Shown here one piece after another: positions 16,338-24,005 of a stretch of 33,019 nucleotides of DNA. The translations under genes and the position numbers were made by a program. The notes beneath the pieces are model-generated. The model saw nothing but the letters and a program-made list of their open reading frames with translations. It was not told the DNA's origin and did no database searches. This stretch comes from Chloroflexota bacterium. Lineage in GTDB: Bacteria > Chloroflexota > Anaerolineae > Aggregatilineales > Phototrophicaceae. Location: contig JAPOYT010000223.1 in assembly GCA_026706445.1 (NCBI GenBank), forward strand, positions 1 to 33,019. The letters run 5' to 3'. Numbering within the stretch: position 1 is the stretch's first letter; every line of letters begins with the position of its first letter.

Positions 16338-17507
16338 ATGACAATTGACTTTATGGCTGATGCCGAAGCCCTGCGCGACGACCTGATCGCGCGCCGGCGC
16401 GACTTTCACCAGCATCCGGAATTGGCATTTGAAGAGCATCGAACAGCCGGCATCGTCGCCGACGAGCTCAATGACTTGGGCTTGGAAGTGCAAACCGGCA
16501 TCGGGGTAACCGGCGTTGTCGGCATCCTCGAAGGCGCTGCCGATGGCCCAACCGTGCTCTACCGCGCCGATATGGACGCCCTGCCGATTCTGGAAGAGAA
16601 CGAGACCGACTACGTTTCGCAAAGGCCTGGCGTTATGCACGCTTGCGGCCATGATGGCCACACCGCCATCGCCCTCGGTATCGCCAAAGTGCTCTCCAAT
16701 CATCGCGACAGCCTCAGCGGCCGCGTCAAATTCGTCTTCCAGCCCGCCGAAGAGCGCGGCAGCGGCGCTGAATCCATGATCGCCGATGGCGCCCTCGATT
16801 CGCCCGCGCCCGATTATTGCCTCGGCATCCACCTTTGGAACGATCTCGAAGTCGGCACGGTCAGCGCTGTTGCCGGTCCGACCATGTCCGGCGCCGGCGT
16901 CTTCGAAATCACCATCACCGGCGTCGGCGGCCATGGCGCCATGCCCCACCAAACCGCCGACCCGATCCTCTGCGCCGCCCAGGTGATTGTCGCCCTGCAA
17001 TCAATCGTCAGCCGCAATGTCGATCCCCAGGACTTGGCCGTCATCACCATCGGCACGATTGAGGGCGGCAGCGCCCGCAATATCATCCCGCAGTCGGTCT
17101 CCTTCAGCGGCTCATTCCGCCTCTTCCGCGAATCTACACGCGAGTTGATCAAGACCCGCATGCGCGAAGTCGCCGAAGGCGTCGCCAGCGGCATGGGCTG
17201 CCGCGCCGATGTCAACTTTGGTCTGGGTATCGGCCCAGTGATAAATGACGCTGCCGTGACCGAACGCGCCCGCCGCGTCATGAATGCCATCGGCGAAAAC
17301 GTCGCGCTGGTCGAGCAAGCCTGGATGGCTTCGGAAGACGTCGGCTTGTTCATGCAGCGCAATCCCAGCGCCTACCTGCTGGTGGGCTCGGCAAATCACG
17401 AACGCCAGTTGGATTATCCGCATCATCACCCCCGCTTCGACATCGACGAAGACGTCCTGCCACTGAGCGTCGGGCTGATGTCAGCCGTCATCGCCGACTA
17501 CCTGTAA
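16338..17507 (+). CDS. M20-family (M20D) amidohydrolase
   Basis: A 389-residue metal-dependent amidohydrolase of the hippurate/N-acyl-amino-acid/IAA-conjugate hydrolase group. Metal ligands expected from the family are visible: Cys103 and His105 in MHACGHDGHTA, Glu138/139 in FQPAEERGSGAE, His165 in GIHLWN, and a C-terminal HHHP. The lid/dimer domain includes GVGGHGAMPH and GGSARNIIP. GAGGTGA at 16324-16330 gives a strong ribosome binding site, overlapping the stop of the PIG-L gene. Pairing a de-N-acetylase with an amidohydrolase suggests processing of an N-acylated small molecule, but the substrate cannot be read from sequence. Confidence 0.92.
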   Translation: MTIDFMADAEALRDDLIARRRDFHQHPELAFEEHRTAGIVADELNDLGLEVQTGIGVTGVVGILEGAADGPTVLYRADMDALPILEENETDYVSQRPGVMHACGHDGHTAIALGIAKVLSNHRDSLSGRVKFVFQPAEERGSGAESMIADGALDSPAPDYCLGIHLWNDLEVGTVSAVAGPTMSGAGVFEITITGVGGHGAMPHQTADPILCAAQVIVALQSIVSRNVDPQDLAVITIGTIEGGSARNIIPQSVSFSGSFRLFRESTRELIKTRMREVAEGVASGMGCRADVNFGLGIGPVINDAAVTERARRVMNAIGENVALVEQAWMASEDVGLFMQRNPSAYLLVGSANHERQLDYPHHHPRFDIDEDVLPLSVGLMSAVIADYL

Positions 17508-17508
17508 C

Positions 17509-17590
17509 GGCTGTCTATTAGCTCGCCCGCCACATCAGCCATCTGTAGGGGCGAGCGCAGGTCTATGTCCACGTGACCCTTGGCTCGCCC
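17509..17590. repeat. Family A repeats: right-arm fragment plus long-form copy
   Basis: A fragment ending TAGCTCGCCCGCC (to 17531) is followed by a copy at 17544-17590: TGTAGGGGCGAGCGCAGGTC, TATGTCCACGTGACCCTTGG, CTCGCCC. They fill most of the 142-base spacer. Confidence 0.65.
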
Positions 17591-17649
17591 TCTGAATCAC
17601 GAAATTGTACGGAAAACCTTACATCAACGATTCACATATCAAACCCTAA

Positions 17650-18318
17650 ATGAACCCCGACGCCCCCTTCACCTGGCTCGATTCCAAGGGCTGGATCGTC
17701 TTGTCCGGTCCCCCCGATGCCCTCAGCGAGATCCGAGCGCAAGCCCTCAGCCGCTACGACGGCGCTGGCGCTCTGGCTTACATCTCGCTGGCGCCCGACC
17801 TCGGCGACGCGCTGATGGACGATATGGCCGACCTCGGCGCGCCCGCCGGCTACCTGGTCGACCTGGAAGGCCCTGACAACAATGAAGTCTACCAACGGCT
17901 GAGCGGCGCCGGCATGATCGTCATTGAAGCCTGCCGCCAGCCCGACCGCTTGCACGCGCTGATGTCGCATACCGTCGCCAGCGCCCTGAAGTCGGCGCTC
18001 GAACTCGGCGCTCTGATTCTGTTTGAAGGGGCGGCCGCCACCCTGGCGGGCCAGCATCGAATGACTGCCGGCGGCGAACTGACGGCCGGGCTCAACTTCG
18101 TCGGCAATGCCCTGATCGCAACGATGGCCGACAATGACGCCGAATCAACCTTGACGCGCAACATTCATCGCCAATTGTCCGATATATCAATCTTGGGACT
18201 TGCCCGAGGCTCGGCGCTGGCGCTGGGTCCCGACCGTCGGCTCGAAATCTGGGGCGATGGCGAAGTCACGATGAGTCTGGGCGAGTCGGCGCTACCCGAT
18301 CGCGACCATAATCATTAG
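17650..18318 (+). CDS. Hypothetical protein, possibly degenerate cyanophycinase/S51-like
   Basis: 222 residues, no membrane segment or signal peptide. I do not recognise it firmly. The order of segments recalls cyanophycinase/peptidase S51: an early WIVLSG strand, a central LSGAGMIVIEACRQPDRL, a segment FEGAAATLAG (125-134) where S51 enzymes carry the nucleophile elbow GTSAGA, then GLNFVGNALI, and a closing GLARGSALALGPDRRLEIWG (183-202) like the family's G-G-DE-TAL...V-G-G strands. If that match is right, the serine nucleophile is gone and the protein is not a protease. The C-terminus is Asp/His-rich (PDRDHNH). No ribosome binding site precedes the ATG. Flanked by repeats on both sides; it may be transcribed from the M20 gene. 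Confidence 0.6.
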   Translation: MNPDAPFTWLDSKGWIVLSGPPDALSEIRAQALSRYDGAGALAYISLAPDLGDALMDDMADLGAPAGYLVDLEGPDNNEVYQRLSGAGMIVIEACRQPDRLHALMSHTVASALKSALELGALILFEGAAATLAGQHRMTAGGELTAGLNFVGNALIATMADNDAESTLTRNIHRQLSDISILGLARGSALALGPDRRLEIWGDGEVTMSLGESALPDRDHNH

Positions 18319-18324
18319 AATTGT

Positions 18325-18379
18325 TGGGACGGTCCGCGTTCCGCGTCGGCGGTCAGTGTCGGCGCTACCTTCGCGATCT
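18325..18379. repeat. Family A repeat, diverged long form
   Basis: GGGACGGTCCGCGTTCCGCG, TCGGCGGTCAGTGTCGGCGC, TACCTTCGCGATC. It lies upstream of purA; the remaining 18380-18526 holds only an AT-rich GATAAAAT near 18470, a weak -10 candidate. Confidence 0.55.
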
Positions 18380-18526
18380 GATGCTTCGGCGAGGGGTTGA
18401 ACTACTGGCGCTAGCAACGCAATACCGGACATGCCGCGTACGGGCGATCTATCACGTCGCCCGCCGAAACGATAAAATGCCACCGTCACCCATTTTGACC
18501 AAACCCATGAAACGAGACAGGACACC

Positions 18527-19825
18527 ATGCCAATTACGATTCTGATCGGCGCCCAATGGGGCGATGAAGGCAAAGGGCGCGTAGTCGACTGGATGGCTGC
18601 CTCCGCCGATATCGTCGCGCGCTACGCCGGCGGCGACAACGCCGGACATACCGTCGCTCTCGATGGCGAAGTCTACAAGCTGCATCTGATTCCATCCGGC
18701 ATCCTCCACAGCAAGGTCGTATCCGTCATGGGCAACGGAATGGTAATCAACCCGGACAATCTCGTGCGCGAGATCCAAGCCCTGCGCAAGATCGGGGTCG
18801 ACATAAGCCCCGAGCGCCTGGTGATTAGTTCGCGCGCCCACATAATCACGCCTGCCCATATCGCCCTCGACAAAGCAAAGGAATTGGCGCTGGGCGATGA
18901 CAAAATCGGCACCACCCTCCGTGGCATCGGGCCGGCTTATCTCGACAAAACTGGACGCGCCGGCATTCGCACCGGCGATATGCTGCTTGATGTCGAAGAA
19001 TTCGCTGAACGACTGGTCGCCGCCATCGAAATGAGCAACGAAGAATTGCGCGCCCAAGGCTTGGATACGCTGGATGCGCTCCAGGCGGCCCAGAGTTACC
19101 TGCAAGCGGCCGACTTCCTCCGGCCCTACATCAGAGATGTCTCCATCTACTTATACGAAGCGCTGAAAGCGGGCAAGAAAGTACTTTGCGAGGGCGCGCA
19201 AGGCACCCTGCTCGATATCGACCACGGCAGCTATCCCTTCGTCACCAGCTCATCGCCGACCGCCGGCGGCGCGCTGACCGGTCTCGGCGTCGGTCCGCTC
19301 TTCGTGGACAACGTGCTCGGCGTCGCCAAAGCCTTCAGTACGCGCGTCGGCGGCGGACCGATGCCGACCGAACTCGACGGCGCAATCGCTGAACATTTTC
19401 GCGGCAGCGGCGCAAATTTCTGGGATGAATTCGGCACCACCACCGGCCGCCCGCGGCGCTGCGGCTGGCTCGATGTCGTCATGCTGCGCTACGCCGTGGG
19501 GGTCAACGGCTTGAGCGAATTGATGCTGACCAAGATGGACATTCTTTCCGGACTCGACGAATTGAAACTGGCCACCGCCTACAACATTGACGGCGAATTA
19601 TTCGCGTTTCCGCCGGTCACCAATGAGCAGCTTGAGCGCGCCAAACCCGTTTACGAAACGCTGCCTGGCTGGTCGGAGGATATCAGCAATTGTCGCCGCT
19701 TCGATGACCTGCCCAGCGCCGCGCGCGACTACATCAAACGCGTCGCCCAACTCTGCGACGCGCCTATCAATATGGTGAGCGTGGGACCCGAGCGCGATCA
19801 GCTAGTGATGAATCCAGCCGGGTAG
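18527..19825 (+). CDS. purA: Adenylosuccinate synthetase
   Basis: Joins IMP and aspartate with GTP hydrolysis, the first committed step to AMP. 432 residues, normal length. QWGDEGKGR with catalytic Asp13, DNAGHTV with His41, the GTTLRGIGPAY loop, CEGAQGTLLDIDHGSYPFVT, STRVGGGPMPTE, and GTTTGRPRRCGWLD are all present. AGGA at 18519-18522 is close to the ATG. The TAG stop (19823-19825) is the TAG of a family A repeat (GTAGGGACGG), the second gene in the window ended this way. Confidence 0.97.
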   Translation: MPITILIGAQWGDEGKGRVVDWMAASADIVARYAGGDNAGHTVALDGEVYKLHLIPSGILHSKVVSVMGNGMVINPDNLVREIQALRKIGVDISPERLVISSRAHIITPAHIALDKAKELALGDDKIGTTLRGIGPAYLDKTGRAGIRTGDMLLDVEEFAERLVAAIEMSNEELRAQGLDTLDALQAAQSYLQAADFLRPYIRDVSIYLYEALKAGKKVLCEGAQGTLLDIDHGSYPFVTSSSPTAGGALTGLGVGPLFVDNVLGVAKAFSTRVGGGPMPTELDGAIAEHFRGSGANFWDEFGTTTGRPRRCGWLDVVMLRYAVGVNGLSELMLTKMDILSGLDELKLATAYNIDGELFAFPPVTNEQLERAKPVYETLPGWSEDISNCRRFDDLPSAARDYIKRVAQLCDAPINMVSVGPERDQLVMNPAG

Positions 19826-19884
19826 GGACGGCCGGCGGTCAGTGTCTACGCGACCGGCGCGCGGCTGTGAATCGCCCGCCCGCC
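19822..19884. repeat. Family A repeat, long form, at the purA stop
   Basis: GTAGGGACGGCCGGCGGTCA, GTGTCTACGCGACCGGCGCG, ending in ATCGCCCGCCCGCC. Its first bases contain the purA stop codon. Confidence 0.75.
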
Positions 19885-20008
19885 AATCCCGCTTCTCATT
19901 TGGTTTAGCAAAACAGATTCTCTGCGCGTTCTCTGTTCTCTCTTTTTCCGCTGTGGCGCATTGCCTTTTGATACCCCCGACCAAACGCTATTCCCCGCCT
20001 CCCGCATC

Positions 20009-20037
20009 TTGCGCCCGCCCGATAAGAATAGTAGAAT
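20009..20037 (+). promoter_or_regulatory. Promoter candidate for the membrane protein/cytochrome pair
   Basis: TTGCGC, 17-base spacer, TAGAAT. The predicted start is about 27 bases before the ATG at 20071, leaving room for the GGAGGA ribosome binding site at 20057-20062. Confidence 0.4.
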
Positions 20038-20070
20038 GTCAACTGCCGAAACGTCCGGAGGAACAGTAGC

Positions 20071-20343
20071 ATGAAAGCATTAGGCACAATGGCATTGGTC
20101 TTGGCGATTCTGCTCGCCGGCGGCGCCATCACCTCCAATCTGCTCTCTTCCGACCTGGCAATCCAGCAAACGACCGACCCCAGCGGCGACTTTCTCACCG
20201 CCACGCCTGATCAAGCGGTCGCCTTCATTCTCATCACCGGATTCATCCTCTTCAACGTCCTCGGCGCCGGCTTGACCCTGATGATTGTGTTCTGGCTGCT
20301 CAACCGCCAGGTGACTGCCGTCCGCCAAGACTCCAGCGCCTAA
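20071..20343 (+). CDS. Small two-helix membrane protein
   Basis: 90 residues with hydrophobic stretches at about 4-26 and 47-78, separated by a polar loop (SSDLAIQQTTDPSGDF). The C-terminal tail is short and polar (NRQVTAVRQDSSA). GGAGGA lies 8 bases upstream, the best ribosome binding site in this half of the window, so it is a real gene. It is followed 45 bases later by a membrane-anchored cytochrome c, which suggests it is a small subunit or assembly partner in an electron-transfer unit. I do not recognise the family. Confidence 0.75.
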   Translation: MKALGTMALVLAILLAGGAITSNLLSSDLAIQQTTDPSGDFLTATPDQAVAFILITGFILFNVLGAGLTLMIVFWLLNRQVTAVRQDSSA

Positions 20344-20388
20344 TCGGCCGGGGCGGCACAGCTCATGCCGCCGAGCCACTGCGGTTCA

Positions 20389-20859
20389 ATGACAGATAGC
20401 CAGAGCGGTTCCCAAAAGAAACAGAAACAACGGATTCTGTTCATCGCAATCCTCGCGCTTGCGGGCTTCGCTTTGCTGCTGGCGCTGGTGATCAGCGCGG
20501 CTTCATCCTCTGGCGCCCCGGCTGCCGGCAGTGAAGCCTATGCCGCCGAATTGGAATCCGCGCTCGCCGGCGCCGACGCAAAAATTGGCGAAGGGCTCAT
20601 CACCGAGACGGATTGCGCTACCTGCCACCTCGCCGGAGACGGAAGCGCCGCGCCCCTCTTCGACGGGCTGGGCTCGCTTGCTGGGCAGCGCCGTCCAGCG
20701 CTCAGCGCAGAGCAGTATCTTTACGAGGCGATTCTGTATCCGGCCGCGCATCTTCTCGATGGCTACGCAAACGCCATGCCCAATAACTACGGCGAACGAT
20801 TCTCGCCCAGCCAAATCGGCCACATGATCGCCTACCTGCTCACCTTGGACGCCCAATGA
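20389..20859 (+). CDS. Membrane-anchored monohaem cytochrome c
   Basis: 156 residues. A Lys/Gln-rich cytoplasmic start is followed by a transmembrane anchor at about 15-36. The outer part has one haem site, CATCH (76-80), and a likely axial Met130 in ANAMPNNYG. The end, SQIGHMIAYLLTLDAQ, is the typical last helix of class I cytochromes c. The protein should face the outside of the cytoplasmic membrane and carry electrons. An in-frame ATG at 20365 would add eight residues. Neither start has a clear ribosome binding site, so coupling to the preceding small membrane protein is likely. No oxidase or quinol-oxidising subunits are in the window. Confidence 0.85.
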   Translation: MTDSQSGSQKKQKQRILFIAILALAGFALLLALVISAASSSGAPAAGSEAYAAELESALAGADAKIGEGLITETDCATCHLAGDGSAAPLFDGLGSLAGQRRPALSAEQYLYEAILYPAAHLLDGYANAMPNNYGERFSPSQIGHMIAYLLTLDAQ

Positions 20860-20908
20860 AAACAACCGTACCGGCGCTCTCTCACGCCTGCCATCGTTAC
20901 GATGACTC

Positions 20909-21000
20909 TGTACGGGCGAGCCGGTGGCTCGCCCCTCAATCCGCTGAATTGGCGCGGACGAGCGATCTCCAGTGTCAACGCGCAGCGAGGCTCGTCCTCC
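20909..21000. repeat. Two family A repeats before rqcH
   Basis: A short copy (20909-20936: TGTACGGGCGAGCCGGTGGC, TCGCCCC) and a long diverged copy (20951-21000: GGCGCGGACGAGCGATCTCC, AGTGTCAACGCGCAGCGAGG, CTCGTCCTCC). The second shares its left half with the copy at 38-107. They fill the spacer up to 10 bases before the rqcH ATG. Confidence 0.7.
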
Positions 21001-21010
21001 TCCTCTAACC

Positions 21011-22717
21011 ATGGACACCTTCACAATCTCCGCGCTCGCTGACGAACTCAATGCCGCCATCGCCGGCGGCCGCGTTCAAGATGTCATTGATGTCGACGCG
21101 CTGGGAATCGGCCTGGAAATCTACGCCAATCGGCGGCGCCACTATCTATACCTCAGCGCCGACCCCCTGCATCCTCGCCTGCACCTCCTTGACGCAAAAC
21201 TGCGCCGCGGGCTCCCCAAGCCGACCCAGCTCGGTCTGCTTCTGCGGACTTACATCGAAGGCGGCGCCGTCGGCGAAATCTCTCAGCCCGCCTGGGAAAG
21301 GCTGCTTGAAATCGAGATCACTTCCGCCGACGCTAAATACCGTCTCATCGCCGAGTTGATGCCACGCCGCGCCAACGTCTTGCTCGTCCTTGACGGGCTG
21401 ATTCTGGATTGCCTGAACCGGGTCGGACCCGACGAAAACCGCTATCGCCTCAGCCTGCCCAATCATGAATATCTGCCGCCTCCACCGATTCGCGGCCAAC
21501 TTGACCCGGCGCAAGTGACCGAATGCGACCTGCGCCGCCTGCTCGCCAGCGCCGAAAAAGCCTCGACGCAGGCGCGACGACTCTTGCCCGGGCGCATCCT
21601 CGGAATGAGTCCGCTCTTGGCGAAAGAAATCGTCTTTAGGGCGACCGGCGCCATTGACGCCAAAGCGCTAGACACCGACAGCGCAGCTCTTTATGCGGCC
21701 TTTACTGAGCTCCTTGCGCCGCTTTTGCAGCGCCATTGGCAGCCCGGCATCGGCAGCGTCGAAAGTGTGCCAGCTGCATTCAGCGTCTTTCCCCTGTCGC
21801 AAATGGAATGGCAAGACTCCGCCTCTGTCAGCGCGTCCATGCAACAATACTTCGGCGCGATTACGGGAATTGACGCATACCTGGAGGCGAAGAAGCCGGT
21901 TCAGGCGGCGATCGACGAAGCCCAAGCCAAACTGCGGGCGAAAATCGCGTCGCTGCAAAAGGGTCTCCGCGATGAAAGCGAGTTGCTGCGCCTCAGGCAA
22001 TCGGGCGAGCTTATATTGGCTTATCAATATGCGCTTTCCGCCGGGCAACGCGAATTGCGCGCCCAATACAACCCGGATCAGCCGGAACTCCTGGTGACGC
22101 TCGATCCCGAACGCAGCCCGCTGGAAAACGCGCAAAACTACTTCCGCCGCTACGAAAAGGCCAAGGTCGCCAACCAATCAGTGCCGGCGCTCATCAAGGA
22201 TACGCAACTGGAACTGGATTTCGTCGACCAACTGGAGACCGACTTGACGACCGCCTCGAACTGGCTCGAAATCGATGACGTGATTCAAATTCTGCAAACG
22301 CGCGGCCATTGGCAGGGCGCTCGTCTCAAGCGAATTGGCGGCGGCGGACGCCAAGGTCCGCTGCGCATCGTCAGCCGCGATGGCTTCGTGCTTTGGCTGG
22401 GGCGCAACAGCCGACAAAACGCGCAAGTCACCTTCAAAACCGCGAAGGCCCAAGATCTCTGGCTGCACACCCACGACGTGCCCGGCGCCCATCTGATCAT
22501 CCGCAATGACGGCAGGCGCATCAACGAGCAGCTAATCGCGGAGGCCGCGGCGGTAGCCGCCTGGTACAGCAAGCGCCAGCTCGACGCCAAGGTTCAAGTC
22601 GATTATACGCGCGTGAAATACGTCAAAGCCATCAAAGGCGCCGGTCCCGGCATGGTGACCTATCGCAACGAAAGCTCCGTCTTCGTCCAACCCCATGACG
22701 AATCCATCCTGCTCTAG
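21011..22717 (+). CDS. rqcH: RqcH/NFACT ribosome quality-control factor
   Basis: Relatives bind stalled 50S-peptidyl-tRNA complexes and direct addition of C-terminal alanine tails that mark aborted proteins for degradation. 568 residues: NFACT-N (about 1-250; MDTFTISALADELNAAIAGGRVQDV, LMPRRANVLLVL), a helical coiled-coil middle (about 290-430, AAIDEAQAKLRAKIASLQK), and NFACT-R (about 445-568; LWLGRNSRQNAQVTFK, DLWLHTHDVPGAHLII). At the place of the Asp-Arg pair (97/98 in B. subtilis) needed for tRNA recruitment, this protein has Glu96-Arg97 (SQPAWERLLEI). ATG 21011 is chosen; a GTG at 20972 would read through a family A repeat. No ribosome binding site is visible. Confidence 0.92.
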   Translation: MDTFTISALADELNAAIAGGRVQDVIDVDALGIGLEIYANRRRHYLYLSADPLHPRLHLLDAKLRRGLPKPTQLGLLLRTYIEGGAVGEISQPAWERLLEIEITSADAKYRLIAELMPRRANVLLVLDGLILDCLNRVGPDENRYRLSLPNHEYLPPPPIRGQLDPAQVTECDLRRLLASAEKASTQARRLLPGRILGMSPLLAKEIVFRATGAIDAKALDTDSAALYAAFTELLAPLLQRHWQPGIGSVESVPAAFSVFPLSQMEWQDSASVSASMQQYFGAITGIDAYLEAKKPVQAAIDEAQAKLRAKIASLQKGLRDESELLRLRQSGELILAYQYALSAGQRELRAQYNPDQPELLVTLDPERSPLENAQNYFRRYEKAKVANQSVPALIKDTQLELDFVDQLETDLTTASNWLEIDDVIQILQTRGHWQGARLKRIGGGGRQGPLRIVSRDGFVLWLGRNSRQNAQVTFKTAKAQDLWLHTHDVPGAHLIIRNDGRRINEQLIAEAAAVAAWYSKRQLDAKVQVDYTRVKYVKAIKGAGPGMVTYRNESSVFVQPHDESILL

Positions 22718-22769
22718 CTGCTCAAATTACTTACGCGCCTCCCACACCAATCCCAACCCGCCAAAAACG

Positions 22770-24005
22770 TCACCCCTCCCCAATGCCTTGGTAATGGGTT
22801 GATTTTTGCCCCAACACTCCCCGCGCCGCGCCAAGCGCCTGTTCCACCGTAATCTCCCGCACACAAGGATGATTCTCCAATTCGTCGTCGCGCCACTCCA
22901 GTATCCGGCAGGGACGGCAACCGATGTCGGATGTCACCACCACGTGACGGCCTCTGTCGCCCCAAGGCGCAAACTCTATCGGATCCGCCGGTCCAAAGAG
23001 CGTAACCGTCGGCGCGCCCACCGCCGCCGCGATGTGCATCGCGCCGCTGTCAGGTCCCAATACCGCCAGCGAACGCCGATATAGCGCCGCCAATTGCCCC
23101 AGGCTTGTTGCGCCGGCGATAATGCCTGCGCCGCTCTTCATTCTTACCGCGATGTCATTGACGATCCCCGCTTCACCTGAGGTGCCGGTCAAGACGACCG
23201 CCGCCTCAAATTCCCTCGCCACCGTATCAGCCACGGTCGCCCACTTCTCGCAGGTCCAGAGCTTGCTTGCCGCGCCCGAACCCGCGTGGATGCAAATCAG
23301 CGGCTTGTCGCCCGCGATCTTCCACGCCGCCAGTCTTTGGTCGATGAAGCCGCGGTCATCGTCGTGAAGCGGGAATCCGAGCCCGATTGATTCGCTTGAC
23401 GGGGGCGCCGTCAGCATCTCGGCCAGGCGCAAGTTCTGCTCGACGACGTGCTGATGTTCAAGCCTCCGCGAATCAGTCAAAAAAGGCGCCACGCCCGGCT
23501 GATCGTAGCCAATGCGCTGACTGATGCCGGCCAGCTTGGCAACCAGCGCGCCCCACCAATGATCGGGCCGCATGATGATCGCGCTGTCATAGCCGATCCG
23601 CCGCAGCTTCCCCGCCGATTGCAGCGCCAGAAGCCAGGAATTCCCACCGCGCGGCCCGCCGCGTCCAAATCCAGGAAAGGGCAGCGTCAACGCTCGATCA
23701 ACCTCTTCGTAATTCGCCAGCAGCTCCGCGCACCAGGGACCGCAGAGCACATGAATGCTGAGCTCCGGGCGTCCCCGCTTGATCGCCTGTATCGCCGGGG
23801 TCGTCAACAGCATATCGCCGAGATGATCGGGCCGGATAATCAGCAAACGATTGCTCTTCGCCCGCTGTGGCGCGTTAGGCGCTTTGGCGATCAGCCTTAG
23901 GGCGCCGTTGCGCAGGCGCTGTTTCGCCGACGGTTGATGCCGCTCCTCGGCCAGACGCTGATTCCGCCGCGCCAGCGCCTCTCTATCCAAGACCCAACTC
24001 CCCAT
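22770..24005 (-). CDS. Glycosyltransferase family 9 (heptosyltransferase-like)
   Basis: 411 residues of the GT9/WaaF-RfaF type GT-B fold. Seen: RPDHLGDMLLTTP (58-70, acceptor-side loop with the catalytic Asp region), IHAGSGAASKLWTCEKWA (239-256), and LGPDSGAMHIAAAVGAPTVTLFGPADP (about 316-342, nucleotide-sugar site). GT9 enzymes add heptose to lipopolysaccharide in Gram-negatives, but relatives in other phyla act on unknown glycans, so the donor cannot be assigned. Its start overlaps the upstream glycosyltransferase gene by 23 bases, showing an operon. No signal peptide; a cytoplasmic, membrane-associated enzyme is expected. Confidence 0.9.
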   Translation of the reverse strand: MGSWVLDREALARRNQRLAEERHQPSAKQRLRNGALRLIAKAPNAPQRAKSNRLLIIRPDHLGDMLLTTPAIQAIKRGRPELSIHVLCGPWCAELLANYEEVDRALTLPFPGFGRGGPRGGNSWLLALQSAGKLRRIGYDSAIIMRPDHWWGALVAKLAGISQRIGYDQPGVAPFLTDSRRLEHQHVVEQNLRLAEMLTAPPSSESIGLGFPLHDDDRGFIDQRLAAWKIAGDKPLICIHAGSGAASKLWTCEKWATVADTVAREFEAAVVLTGTSGEAGIVNDIAVRMKSGAGIIAGATSLGQLAALYRRSLAVLGPDSGAMHIAAAVGAPTVTLFGPADPIEFAPWGDRGRHVVVTSDIGCRPCRILEWRDDELENHPCVREITVEQALGAARGVLGQKSTHYQGIGEG

